A stretch of DNA of 64,000 bases from JAZGGS01 sp963714405. Lineage in GTDB: Bacteria; Bacteroidota; Ignavibacteria; Ignavibacteriales; Ignavibacteriaceae. The position numbers were made by a program, and so were the translations under genes. Shown here piece after piece: positions 19,409 to 28,201 of this stretch. The notes beneath the pieces are model-generated. The model made no database searches. It saw only the letters and a list, made by a program, of their open reading frames with translations, and was not told where the DNA came from. The stretch spans positions 620,001-684,000 of the forward strand of contig CAVQOH010000001.1 of assembly GCA_963714405.1 (NCBI GenBank), written 5' to 3'. Numbering within the stretch: the stretch's first letter is position 1; each line of letters starts with the position of its first letter.

Positions 19409-21082
19409 ATGATTTTAGAATCTAACAAAATAAATGAATTGAAAGCTGAAGAATTTTACCCTCATAATGAGGATAGATCAGAAATAAAGCAGAATATTAC
19501 TATTGATGATCATATTCGATTGAAATTACACTTCAACCAAACTCCGCTTGGCATTATTGAATGGGATAAAAATTTTAATGTGATTAGTTGGAATCCTGCA
19601 GCTGAAAAGATTTTTGGTTACTCTTCGGAAGAAGCAATTGGAAAAAGCGGGTTTAATTTTCTTCTACCAGAAGCAGTAAAAAACACAGTTAAAATTGTTT
19701 GGGAACAATTATTAAAACAAAAGGGCGGAACAAGAAGCACAAATAAAAATATTACAAAAGAAGGTAAACAAATTTTATGCGATTGGTATAACACGCCGCT
19801 TATAAGTGGCAGCGGTGAAGTTATAGGGGTATCCTCTTTTGTGGATGATATAACCATTCAGGAAAAAACCAGGAAAATACAAAGTGCTTTATATAAAATT
19901 TCTGAAGCAGTAAATAAATTTGATAATATAAATGAGCTGTATAAAGAAATTCATCATATCATAGAAGGATTGATGAAAGCTGAAAATTTCTATATAGCAT
20001 ATTATAAAGAGCAATCTGGTATGCTTACATTTCCGTACTTTGTGGATGAAATAGATAGCGCCCCATCCGAAGCAAAGTTTGGAAGAGGTTTAACAGAATA
20101 TGTTATCAGAAAGGGAGAATCGGCACTTGTCGATATCCATATGGATGCTTACTTAAATAAAATAGGAGAAGTTGAATTAACAGGTCCACAATCACAAATT
20201 TGGTTAGGTGTTCCATTAAAAATTAAAGATAAAACCATTGGCGCTATGGTTGTACAGGACTATCACGATAAATCAACTTACGGGGAGGGAGAAAAACAGG
20301 TATTAATATATGTTTCCGAACAAGTGGCATCTGCAATTAGTAAAAAAATTAATGAGACTGCACTTAAAAAATATTCTGAAGAATTACAGGAACTTAATCA
20401 ATCCAAAGATAAGTTCTTTTCAATAATTGCCCACGACCTTAGAAGTCCGTTTTATGGTTTGTTAGGATTAACTAAAATTCTAAAAAATGAATATGATTCA
20501 CTTCCTTCAGAAGAAACTAAAGTTTATCTTGATGAATTATTTAGCGCAACTTCAAACATATATACCTTAATCGAAAATCTACTTGAATGGAGTCGAATTC
20601 AAACTGGGAAGTTAATTTTTCGACCTGAAAACTTTGATTTTAAGGAACTTTTGGATGAAGTTGCAACGTTGCTTCATCAAACTGCAAAGCTCAAATCAAT
20701 ATCCATTGAAAATTGTATTGATGAATGTTTATTGATTTCTGCTGATAGAGCAATGATTAGATCACTTATGCAAAATTTAATTTCAAATGCAATTAAATTT
20801 ACCAAACCCGGAGGTAGTGTAAAAATTTCTTGTACAATATCTGATAATAAAAATATTGAGATTGTTGTTCAGGATAATGGTATTGGTATGGATGCAGAAA
20901 AAATTTCAAACCTATTTAAAATAGATAAAAATACTTCATCAACAGGTACTAGCAGTGAAAAAGGTACTGGTCTTGGTTTATTGATTTGTAAGGAAATAAT
21001 TGAGAAGCATAACGGCCAACTTAATATTAATAGTGAAATTGGAAAAGGCACCTGTATTAGTTTTGAGTTAATGCAAGCTTAG
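19409..21082 (+). CDS. PAS-GAF sensor histidine kinase, orphan, no TM segment
   Basis: A 557 aa protein from ATG 19409. A PAS domain lies at about 43-150 (LGIIEWDKNFNVISWNPAAE; IFGYSSEEAIGKSGF; PAC part VSSFVDDITIQEK). A GAF domain lies at about 160-310 (AENFYIAYYKEQSGMLTFPY; FGRGLTEYVIRKGES; IWLGVPLKIKDKTIGAMVVQ). The HisKA box is FSIIAHDLRSPF with H342, and the HATPase boxes are MQNLISNAIKF (N), VQDNGIGM (G1) and GTGLGLLICKEI (G2). No TM helix is present, so it is probably cytosolic and senses an internal cue. No response regulator is adjacent; its partner must be elsewhere. An AAGGG lies only 2 nt before the ATG. Confidence 0.92.
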   Translation: MILESNKINELKAEEFYPHNEDRSEIKQNITIDDHIRLKLHFNQTPLGIIEWDKNFNVISWNPAAEKIFGYSSEEAIGKSGFNFLLPEAVKNTVKIVWEQLLKQKGGTRSTNKNITKEGKQILCDWYNTPLISGSGEVIGVSSFVDDITIQEKTRKIQSALYKISEAVNKFDNINELYKEIHHIIEGLMKAENFYIAYYKEQSGMLTFPYFVDEIDSAPSEAKFGRGLTEYVIRKGESALVDIHMDAYLNKIGEVELTGPQSQIWLGVPLKIKDKTIGAMVVQDYHDKSTYGEGEKQVLIYVSEQVASAISKKINETALKKYSEELQELNQSKDKFFSIIAHDLRSPFYGLLGLTKILKNEYDSLPSEETKVYLDELFSATSNIYTLIENLLEWSRIQTGKLIFRPENFDFKELLDEVATLLHQTAKLKSISIENCIDECLLISADRAMIRSLMQNLISNAIKFTKPGGSVKISCTISDNKNIEIVVQDNGIGMDAEKISNLFKIDKNTSSTGTSSEKGTGLGLLICKEIIEKHNGQLNINSEIGKGTCISFELMQA

Positions 21083-21144
21083 CAAACTCCTCATCCCGTT
21101 TCGGTAAAAATTAAAGATTTGTTACGATTAAAAATTAAAGAAAG

Positions 21145-21178
21145 AACCCCCGCATTTAATATAATAAACACGGGGGTT
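21145..21178 (+). terminator. Hairpin after the histidine kinase gene, possible terminator or leader element
   Basis: A perfect 8-bp stem, AACCCCCG (21145-21152) with CGGGGGTT (21171-21178), encloses an 18-nt AT-rich loop. The stem stands out in AT-rich DNA. It lies 62 nt after the kinase stop. There is no T-run on the plus strand; instead AAGGAG follows at once. A simple intrinsic terminator is therefore doubtful, and a leader or attenuator-like structure is possible. Confidence 0.4.
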
Positions 21179-21206
21179 AAGGAGAGAACATATGATGCTT
21201 CCTTAA
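21179..21206 (+). promoter_or_regulatory. Consensus Shine-Dalgarno followed by a four-codon ORF
   Basis: AAGGAG at 21179-21184 is followed 7 nt later by ATG ATG CTT CCT TAA (21192-21206), coding MMLP. Strong Shine-Dalgarno sites are uncommon in this window, so the match is notable, and it directly abuts the hairpin. It may be a leader peptide, the relic of a lost gene, or chance. Confidence 0.3.
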
Positions 21207-21418
21207 TTTAGCAACTTCCGTGCCATCAAAAATTTAATATAATCAGCTTAATTAATACCATTTTTTATGCTTTTCTGTACACAGTGAATAATTATGAGAA
21301 GATTTAAGTAAATAATTGTAAAATATTTATCCAGACTTTTTAAGATATAATTAGTGTAAAAATTATTAAAAGTTGAAATTTTAAACGAATTTTGTTTTCT
21401 TTGCTATAGGTAACTATA

Positions 21419-21826
21419 ATGAAAATTAATAAAAATAATTTAACATTACTATTTTTAATTTCCATTTTTGTTTTTGATGGATGCAGATCATTTACGGATG
21501 AGAATAATAATGCAGAACTTTTAGTTGATCCAAATTATTCAACTTATTTTCTTATCACTTCTCCTCCAAAATATTCCATTTGGAAACCGGGTGAACAGCT
21601 GCAAATAAGCTGGATAACTTCAGGAAATGTTGGAAAGGTTGATATACAGCTTTATAAAAAGAGTGATCTGATTTTAGTATTAAAAACCAATTATTCTAAT
21701 AGAGGTTCGTTTAGCTGGAACATACCGAATGACATCAATCAATCACTGCATTATCAAATAAAAATATCAAATCACAATAACCCAGATGAATATGAACTGA
21801 GTGATAGGTTTGCTATAAATGATTAA
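21419..21826 (+). CDS. Small lipoprotein with a Kre9/KNH-like Ig fold
   Basis: A 135 aa protein from ATG 21419. A hydrophobic signal ends in FVFDGC, an acceptable though not ideal lipobox, so it is probably lipid-anchored. The mature part (ITSPPKYSIWKPGEQLQISW, GNVGKVDIQLYK, GSFSWNIPN, YQIKIS) follows the strand pattern of the Ser-Thr-rich Kre9/KNH family, a small Ig-like domain often attached to extracellular proteins. Here it stands alone. Function is unknown; cell-surface or carbohydrate contact is a guess. It converges with the large T9SS cargo gene 25 nt downstream. Confidence 0.65.
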   Translation: MKINKNNLTLLFLISIFVFDGCRSFTDENNNAELLVDPNYSTYFLITSPPKYSIWKPGEQLQISWITSGNVGKVDIQLYKKSDLILVLKTNYSNRGSFSWNIPNDINQSLHYQIKISNHNNPDEYELSDRFAIND

Positions 21827-21851
21827 TAATATTTTCGATAATATAGTAAAT

Positions 21852-24839
21852 CTATTTTAATAAAATCATTTTCTTTGTTGAAATAAAACTTCCCGCCTTA
21901 AATGTATAAAAATAAATTCCACTTGATAATGCAGAAGCATTAAAATCTATCGTATAATTTCCTGCCGGCAAGGTCTCATTCAGCAGACTTCTAACTTCTC
22001 TTCCAAGAATATCATAAACCTTTAAGCTCACAAGTTCTGAACCTGGTAATCGAAATTCAATTTTTGTACTTGGATTAAACGGATTAGGATAGTTTTGATA
22101 AAGTGCAAATTCACTCGGAATCTCTTCAATAATCTTTTTATCAGTTAGAGGATCTGCTCCACCTGAAAAACATGCCACAATACCGTCTCTTGTACCAGCT
22201 AATAATTCAAAACTAGTATTCCCATCAATTGATGGCATAACATTAACAGAATATAACCAATCAGCAAACTGGTGCTGGAAAATAAGTGAGTCGCCCCTAC
22301 CATTAATACAATAAAAATTATTATCCCTTGAGCCAACAATAACATCTTCCCCTCCATCATCATCAATATCCGGAACCGCAGCAACTCCAAATTGAAAATC
22401 CATTGGCCAACTCCATAATTGCGCCCCGCTTCCACCGCTTAAGCAATTAAAACCGTTGTTCGCAAATGAAGCAATGAGAATATCAGGTATCTGGTCGCTG
22501 TCAATATCTTCAATTAACTCAATTTGAATCACCCCTGCTGATCCACCTAGGGGATACGTCCATATTATATTTCCGTTCCTTCCATTTAAACGATGGATAT
22601 TCCCAAAATATTCTGCTGCTATAATATCAGTGCTGTCGTTTGGCAATGGCAATGCAAGCATTTCTTTCGGTTCATAGTCAATCATATCACGAGTCCAAAT
22701 TGGGCTACCGCTAGATCCATTGAGGGTTCTCACTGATTGATTTGTTGACCCATTATTTCCGTATGCAATAACTGCTTCGGGAATGTTATCCCCAGTAAAA
22801 TCATCAACTGATAAAATAGTCTTACCGAAAGCGGGATTTGGACCTGGATAAAAGTGTTCCCAGATAACACTTCCGTCTGTTCCATTAAATAAAAATGCTC
22901 GTTTATAACCAGTGCCCGCAGTATTTCCATCTGCAATTGCAAGTACATCTTCTATATTATCGCCATTAAAGTCTCTCTGCACATCAACTGCTTCAAAATC
23001 TCCAAGACTATAGTTAATATCATCCCCATACTCCCAAATAATTTCTCCGTTTGTTCCATCTAGTACATAAACGTGTTCATTACCTCCACCAACAGCAATT
23101 ACAACATCGTTATAACCATCACTGTTAAGGTCATTAGCAATTTGCATTGCATCCTGCACCCCATATTCAAAATTTGCACCGATTGAACCTGTATTATTGC
23201 TGCCCATATATGTTGTAAAAATCCATAAAGGGAAAGATGTACCTGAAGCGGCACCATCAAGACACATTGTCCAGTAATTTTCTGTTGAGATTATAACTTC
23301 AGAAATACCATCGCCTGTGATATCATTTATATGCTTTAATGCTTCAATACGGGGTGAAGCACTTGTAGAGTTGGGGTGAACCGGAACTTGGTACTTCCAA
23401 AATGTAAAACCATAGTTGTAATGATTAAATACTCCTGTTCCAATTACAGAGACATTAGCAACTGGACTTGTTAAATCGTTTGTACTGATTCTTAAAGTAT
23501 CTTCATATGTTCCAACTTGTGTAGGGTAAAAATAAATTCTTAAGTCTACACTATCAGCTGAAAAAATTTGAAATGGTATAGATGGGGAATCAAATGAAAA
23601 TTCCGGGACACTAAATTGAATATTGGACACGTCCAGGATTTGATCGCCTGCATTGAAAATACTAACGTCCCAATAAATAATCCCCTCACCAACCCAAACG
23701 CTTCCAAAGTTATGCGAAGCAGCTGTTAGTCCAATCCTTGCACCACTGAGTAATCCCTGTCCTTTAAGAGTAACCTGTATTGTTGGACGAACAGGATCAT
23801 TGCTATAAATAATTGCATTTCCATTGTAAACTGAGTAATTAGTTGGTGCAAAATTTACAGTGATATTCTGTGAACCTGCAGGATTAATTTGAATTGGAAA
23901 AGAAAGAGGATCAATATAAAAATTTGCTTGATTTATCTTGATTGAATCAACAGTTAATGTTGCAGTTCCATTATTAAATATTTGAACTATTGCGTTGCTA
24001 GTACTTCCAACAGTTGTGTTAGGATAAGTAAAATTTGTAATCGGTACAAAAATATTTGGCGTTCCACTACCTGATAAATCATACTTAAAAAGTTGCCTTC
24101 CAGAGCTTGCACCAACAGGTTCTGCTAATAGCCAGAAATATGTACCATCCCAAGCCAAACCTCTTGGATTTTGTCGTAAACCAGGTTGTTCTGGTACATG
24201 GAATGAAAACAGTGTGTCTTTGGTAACAAGATCAACGGCATAAATATTTTCAGCATCACCCTGGAATCCATCCATCACATAAAATAATGTATCTCCTTTT
24301 ACAGTAATTCCTTGTGGCTGCAAACCGAAAACGGGTATAGTATCAACTATTGCTCTCGCAGCTACATTTATCTTATATAAACCTGCACTTACATCAGGTG
24401 AATAAACTGAAATCCAAAGAGCAGATCCATCCCATGCTGCTCCTCCAACATAGATACTGGAACTGCCAAATAATTCGGCAGTTGGTATAGAATCCAGAAC
24501 TGTACCATTAGGTGCAATCTTGAAAATATCACACCTTGCTGTTTTCCTTTCAATGTACCAAAAATCTGTCCCATCAAATGCAATCCCTTGTGATGCTTTC
24601 ATCGTAGCATAATTGATATTAAGCTGATCTACCTGAGCACCCGTATCATCAACAGCATAAAGAACACCGCTGCCGGTTGAAGATGAAGAAGAGGATATCC
24701 AGTATTTAGAATTGTTATAAACCATCCCGTACCCGGAGTTCCAATAAGTTCCGCTGGGAAGGTTTATTGTTTCAAGCAATGTTTGTGAGTAACCGAAGGA
24801 ACTAAAAATTACTATAATAGAAAAAATTATTTTTTTCAT
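21852..24839 (-). CDS. Secreted multidomain protein with T9SS type A sorting domain
   Basis: About 995 aa from ATG 24839, chosen because MKKIIFSIIVIFSSFGYSQ is a clean signal peptide (another ATG lies five codons upstream). Residues about 25-280 form a propeller-like region (YNNSKYWISSSSS, AWDGSALWISVYSP, AWDGTYFWLLAEP). Two ASPM/SPD-2/Hydin-type (choice-of-anchor D) beta modules follow at about 285-500 (VQIFNNGTATLTVDSIKIN; DVSIFNAGDQILDVSNI). Next come FG-GAP/PQQ-like repeats (DLNSDGYNDVVIAVGGGNE, YVLDGTNGEIIWEYGDD). The last 80 residues are a sorting module (ALYQNYPNPFNPSTKIEF; KVYDILGREVRSLL; LSSGIYFYTFKAG). It should be exported by type IX secretion and attached to or released from the surface. 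Function is unknown; adhesion is typical for this build. Confidence 0.85.
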   Translation of the reverse strand: MKKIIFSIIVIFSSFGYSQTLLETINLPSGTYWNSGYGMVYNNSKYWISSSSSSTGSGVLYAVDDTGAQVDQLNINYATMKASQGIAFDGTDFWYIERKTARCDIFKIAPNGTVLDSIPTAELFGSSSIYVGGAAWDGSALWISVYSPDVSAGLYKINVAARAIVDTIPVFGLQPQGITVKGDTLFYVMDGFQGDAENIYAVDLVTKDTLFSFHVPEQPGLRQNPRGLAWDGTYFWLLAEPVGASSGRQLFKYDLSGSGTPNIFVPITNFTYPNTTVGSTSNAIVQIFNNGTATLTVDSIKINQANFYIDPLSFPIQINPAGSQNITVNFAPTNYSVYNGNAIIYSNDPVRPTIQVTLKGQGLLSGARIGLTAASHNFGSVWVGEGIIYWDVSIFNAGDQILDVSNIQFSVPEFSFDSPSIPFQIFSADSVDLRIYFYPTQVGTYEDTLRISTNDLTSPVANVSVIGTGVFNHYNYGFTFWKYQVPVHPNSTSASPRIEALKHINDITGDGISEVIISTENYWTMCLDGAASGTSFPLWIFTTYMGSNNTGSIGANFEYGVQDAMQIANDLNSDGYNDVVIAVGGGNEHVYVLDGTNGEIIWEYGDDINYSLGDFEAVDVQRDFNGDNIEDVLAIADGNTAGTGYKRAFLFNGTDGSVIWEHFYPGPNPAFGKTILSVDDFTGDNIPEAVIAYGNNGSTNQSVRTLNGSSGSPIWTRDMIDYEPKEMLALPLPNDSTDIIAAEYFGNIHRLNGRNGNIIWTYPLGGSAGVIQIELIEDIDSDQIPDILIASFANNGFNCLSGGSGAQLWSWPMDFQFGVAAVPDIDDDGGEDVIVGSRDNNFYCINGRGDSLIFQHQFADWLYSVNVMPSIDGNTSFELLAGTRDGIVACFSGGADPLTDKKIIEEIPSEFALYQNYPNPFNPSTKIEFRLPGSELVSLKVYDILGREVRSLLNETLPAGNYTIDFNASALSSGIYFYTFKAGSFISTKKMILLK

Positions 24840-24891
24840 GTAGAATTCCCACATTTAAAGGTTAAGTATTTTTCAATAAGTTTAATTGAAA

Positions 24892-25299
24892 TTATTGTCG
24901 AGGATTGTTTTTCCGCCAATCTTTTATATAATCAGCAATTGCGTGCGTTGCTGCACCAGGAGTGAATAGTTCGCCGACACCCAGTTTTTTTAATTCTTCA
25001 ATATCATCTTTTGGAATTATTCCCCCACCGGTAAGTAAAACATCATCCAGATGTTTTTCATCCATAAGTTTTTTTATCTTAGGAAAGATCGTCATATGTG
25101 CGCCGGAGAGAATACTTATTCCAATAACATCAACATCTTCCTGTACTGCTGCTTCAACTATCATATCAGGAGTTTGTCTTAAACCTGTATAAATAACTTC
25201 CATACCAGCATCCCGTAATGCTGCTGCAATAACTTTTGCACCTCTATCATGCCCATCTAATCCAGCTTTAGCAACCAGAACCCTTATTTTTTTACTCAT
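24892..25299 (-). CDS. Cobalamin-binding small subunit of methylmalonyl-CoA mutase type
   Basis: A 135 aa protein from ATG 25299, overlapping the HIT gene by 8 nt. It is a free-standing B12-binding Rossmann domain: KAGLDGHDRGAKVIAAAL holds the D15-x-H17-x-x-G20 motif whose histidine ligates cobalt; SILSGAHM and LLTGGGIIPKDDIEELKKLG complete the set. The length equals the C-terminal domain of methylmalonyl-CoA mutase and the separate small subunit (McmA2/IcmB-like) found in other bacteria. The catalytic TIM-barrel subunit is not in this window. It closes an operon of otherwise envelope-related genes. Confidence 0.88.
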   Translation of the reverse strand: MSKKIRVLVAKAGLDGHDRGAKVIAAALRDAGMEVIYTGLRQTPDMIVEAAVQEDVDVIGISILSGAHMTIFPKIKKLMDEKHLDDVLLTGGGIIPKDDIEELKKLGVGELFTPGAATHAIADYIKDWRKNNPRQ

Positions 25300-25723
25300 T
25301 GTAGATGTCCTTGTATTTACTTAAAACAGTACGAATTTCATCTGCATATTCTCTCATTGCACCTTCGCTGTAGGTTTTAAGTTTTGGTTTAAGTTCAAAA
25401 TCGCTATTAAAACGAGGAATTATATGAAAATGAAAATGATAAACTGTTTGCCCTGCTGATTCTCCGTTATTTGAAATTATATTAAATCCTTCTGCGTTCA
25501 GACTTCGCTTAACAGCACCGGCAATATATTGCGTTGCATTTACTACTTTGTGCAGCTGATCTTTGGGAATAGTTAAAAAGTTATCATAGTGCTTTTTTGG
25601 TATTACAAGTGTATGCCCAAAGTTCACAGGTCGAATATCAAGAAAGGCAGTTATGTCTTCATCTTCAAAAAGTATTTCTGCTTCTGCTTTACTATTAGCA
25701 ATGTTACAAAAGATACATTCCAT
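25292..25723 (-). CDS. HIT family nucleotide-binding hydrolase (Hint-like)
   Basis: A 143 aa protein from ATG 25723. It has the zinc-type N-terminus CIFC (C3, C6), FLDIRPVNFGHTLVIPKKH, and the histidine triad HFHFHI (H96, H98, H100) after NNGESAGQTVYH. Hint proteins hydrolyse adenosine phosphoramidates and related nucleotides in the cytosol. It lies between the dcyD-like gene (51 nt upstream) and the B12 subunit gene (overlapping), so it is probably cotranscribed; no functional link to either is apparent. Confidence 0.93.
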   Translation of the reverse strand: MECIFCNIANSKAEAEILFEDEDITAFLDIRPVNFGHTLVIPKKHYDNFLTIPKDQLHKVVNATQYIAGAVKRSLNAEGFNIISNNGESAGQTVYHFHFHIIPRFNSDFELKPKLKTYSEGAMREYADEIRTVLSKYKDIYNE

Positions 25724-25774
25724 AGTGTTAAAAATAATGTTAAAACTTCATTTTGACAATAAATGATAGTAAAA

Positions 25775-26737
25775 CTAAATATTTTTTAAATAATTTTTTC
25801 TTTTTGCAAATGCTCCAAAAATTCCACCTGTATGAAGGAAAATATTCTTGTCACCCAGGTTCTTATTTAAAACATAATCTATATAAGCAGTAAAAGCTTT
25901 ACCGGTATATGCTGGATCAAGCAGAATTCCCGATGAAGAAGCGAGGCTTTTTATTTTATGGACTTTATTATCATTGATATTTTTGTAACCCTCTTGTGAG
26001 TATCCATCAATAATTACAAGATTTTTTTCATCGAGTTTACACGATAGTTTGTAATCCAAAATACAACCTTCAGCCAACTGCAGAATTTTTTTTCTTATAA
26101 CTTTTTCAGGTAGAAGAACATTCACTGCATAAATCTTTATGTTTATTTTATTAAAAGATGCTCCAATAAGCAATCCCGCCGCTGTTCCGCCTGATCCGCA
26201 GGCAGCATAGATGCCATTAATCTTATTAAGATTAATTTGTTTGCTTAATTCTTCAATAAAGGAGATGTAGCCCCACATACCAAGCGTTGAAGAACCACCT
26301 GCCGGAATTACGTAAACTCTTTTCCCTTTTTTAACAAGTTTTGCTCTTTCCTCAGTCATTATTTCATCCACAACGGAATATTGTTTTTTGTTCAAGTAAA
26401 TAATTTCTGAACCGTACATATTATTAAGGAATAGATTCCCATCTGAATGTTTACTTTCCTTTCCCCAAAGAAATAGTTTAGTCTTAATACCAAGTTTTGC
26501 TGCAGCAGAAGCGGTTGCTCTTGCATGATTTGATTGATCACCACCGCAGGTAAAAATAATTTCAGCTTTTTCTTTTTTTGCTTCGTAAAGCAAATATTCA
26601 AGTTTGCGTATTTTATTTCCTAAAAAATCAGAACCGGTGTAATCATCCCGCTTCATTACAAAGTGCTTTCCTTTATAGTTTGTTTTCTCCAAAGGCGTTG
26701 GAAGATGTGCTAGATTTAATTTTTTAGGAATTTTCAT
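25775..26737 (-). CDS. dcyD: PLP-dependent D-cysteine desulfhydrase / ACC deaminase family enzyme
   Basis: A 320 aa protein from ATG 26737, overlapping kdsB by 14 nt. LPTPLEKTNYKG, MKRDDYTGSDFLGNKIRKLE (PLP lysine K42 in GNKxRKLE), TCGGDQSNHARATASAAAKL and YAACGSGGTAAGL are the family marks. Members deaminate D-cysteine to pyruvate, H2S and ammonia, or D-amino acids/ACC by similar chemistry. D-cysteine desulfhydrase is the commonest annotation for this subgroup; substrate is not certain from sequence. Cytosolic, and part of the plsC-kdsB operon. Confidence 0.82.
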   Translation of the reverse strand: MKIPKKLNLAHLPTPLEKTNYKGKHFVMKRDDYTGSDFLGNKIRKLEYLLYEAKKEKAEIIFTCGGDQSNHARATASAAAKLGIKTKLFLWGKESKHSDGNLFLNNMYGSEIIYLNKKQYSVVDEIMTEERAKLVKKGKRVYVIPAGGSSTLGMWGYISFIEELSKQINLNKINGIYAACGSGGTAAGLLIGASFNKINIKIYAVNVLLPEKVIRKKILQLAEGCILDYKLSCKLDEKNLVIIDGYSQEGYKNINDNKVHKIKSLASSSGILLDPAYTGKAFTAYIDYVLNKNLGDKNIFLHTGGIFGAFAKRKNYLKNI

Positions 26738-27497
26738 TTTTGTCTTCCTTCTTTACCCATTCATAAAATTTTCTTGCACGGTTTAGATCATCTTGTGTAT
26801 CAACGCCCATGCTTTCCATTTCTGTAACCACAATTTTTATTTTGAATCCGTTTTCAAGCATTCTAAGTTGTTCAAGTTTTTCAATTTTTTCCAAATCCGT
26901 AGATTTAAATTTTGTAAACTGAAGCAGGGCATCTCTCCTAAAAGCATATAGACCGATATGTTTATAAATATCTACCTGTGCTATTTTCTTTTCATCACTT
27001 ACTGCATCTCTTACAAATGGAATTGGTGAGCGTGAAAAATAAAGTGCATTATTTGTATAATCAAAAACAACTTTAACAACTTCGGGAGAATTTAAATCTT
27101 TCACTGTTGTAATTTTTTTTACAAGGGTGGAAACCTGAACAGATTTATCAAATAAAAGTGGTTCTATTGCCTGGTCAATCATTTCCCCTTTAATAAAAGG
27201 TTCATCACCCTGTATGTTTACAATTATTTCTGCTTTCTCCATTTTCTTTGCAACAAATGCAACTCTATCTGAACCGCTAATAAAATTTTTAGAGGTTTCA
27301 ATTACTTCAGCTCCAAATTCTCTAACAACCTCAGCAACTTTTTTATCATCAACGGCAATAATTATTTTGTTCAGCAATTTGGATTTTGATGCATTCTCGA
27401 ACGTATGCTGAATCATAGGTTTACCACCAATATCAGCAAGCGGTTTACCCATTAAACGGGTAGATGCGAATCTAGCTGGTATAACACCTATTATCAT
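26724..27497 (-). CDS. kdsB: 3-deoxy-manno-octulosonate cytidylyltransferase
   Basis: A 257 aa protein from ATG 27497, overlapping plsC by 4 nt. The N-terminal CMP-Kdo synthetase pattern is complete: IIGVIPARFASTRLMGKPL, IGGKPMIQHTFENA, VNIQGDEPFI, ALYFSRSPIPFVRD, KHIGLYAFRRDAL and MESMGVDTQDDLNRA. It activates Kdo with CTP for lipid A-core assembly, so the organism should have a Gram-negative outer membrane with Kdo. Cytosolic. Operon with plsC upstream and dcyD downstream. Confidence 0.95.
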   Translation of the reverse strand: MIIGVIPARFASTRLMGKPLADIGGKPMIQHTFENASKSKLLNKIIIAVDDKKVAEVVREFGAEVIETSKNFISGSDRVAFVAKKMEKAEIIVNIQGDEPFIKGEMIDQAIEPLLFDKSVQVSTLVKKITTVKDLNSPEVVKVVFDYTNNALYFSRSPIPFVRDAVSDEKKIAQVDIYKHIGLYAFRRDALLQFTKFKSTDLEKIEKLEQLRMLENGFKIKIVVTEMESMGVDTQDDLNRARKFYEWVKKEDKNENS

Positions 27498-28201
27498 ATC
27501 TTTGATTTATTTTTTATGATTATATCTCTCACACTATTCATCAACTCAATTTCATCTTTTCGCGATTTTATACCTTCGGTTAAAATTGGTTTATCAAAAT
27601 GAACATGTATTTTGCCACGTCTTAATTTAAAAGTTTTTTTCGGCATAATCTCATTTGAACCTTTAATTGTAACTGGTATAATTGGAAAGCCAACCTGTGA
27701 TGCTAAACGGAAAGCACCCCTTTTAAATGGTTGAATTTCTCCGGCTTTACTTCTGGTTCCTTCAGCAAACACAACCATGGAAATATTTTTTTTAACAAGT
27801 TTCTCTTTCGCTTCATCAATACTGCGTAGGGCACTTTCATAATTTTTTCTGTCAATCATAACATAAGGACCAAAATACAACTGCCATCCAAAAAAAGGAA
27901 TTTGTGCAAGTTCCTTTTTGAATATCATTGCCATTCTGTTAGGAATAGATTTTTGAAGAGTTACGATATCAAATAAACTAGCGTGATTTGAAACAAAAAC
28001 ATAGGTCTTATCGTGCGAATAATTTTCCAAACCTGTTATTTTTAAATCAATCCTGCTGATGAAAAGGATGCCGCCGGAAAAATATTTTGATAGCTTAAAA
28101 TACAGGTAATAACTTCGGTCGATTAAAGTAAAGAGAAGTGCAAGAATTGAACAAATAAAAGTATGAATAACAATAAAGAACAATTTTAAAACGGTAATCA
28201 T
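27494..28201 (-). CDS. plsC: 1-acyl-sn-glycerol-3-phosphate acyltransferase
   Basis: A 235 aa protein from ATG 28201, directly after the M48 gene stop. An N-terminal hydrophobic stretch anchors it. The acyltransferase blocks are NHASLFD (H73-x4-D78), the FKKELAQIPFFGW region, FAEGTRSKAGE (block III) and PIIPVTIKGS (block IV). It transfers an acyl chain to lysophosphatidic acid to form phosphatidic acid at the inner membrane. Other acyltransferases of lipid metabolism share the motif set, but the length and blocks fit PlsC. Confidence 0.92.
   Translation of the reverse strand: MITVLKLFFIVIHTFICSILALLFTLIDRSYYLYFKLSKYFSGGILFISRIDLKITGLENYSHDKTYVFVSNHASLFDIVTLQKSIPNRMAMIFKKELAQIPFFGWQLYFGPYVMIDRKNYESALRSIDEAKEKLVKKNISMVVFAEGTRSKAGEIQPFKRGAFRLASQVGFPIIPVTIKGSNEIMPKKTFKLRRGKIHVHFDKPILTEGIKSRKDEIELMNSVRDIIIKNKSKI

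Larger units (their letters stand above)
21083..21418. other. 336-nt intergenic region with a GC-rich hairpin and tiny reading frame
   Basis: Apart from the hairpin (21145-21178) and the ribosome-binding-site-like sequence with a four-codon frame right after it (annotated separately), the stretch is AT-rich and holds no gene that I can see. It separates the histidine kinase from a small lipoprotein gene on the same strand. Confidence 0.45.
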
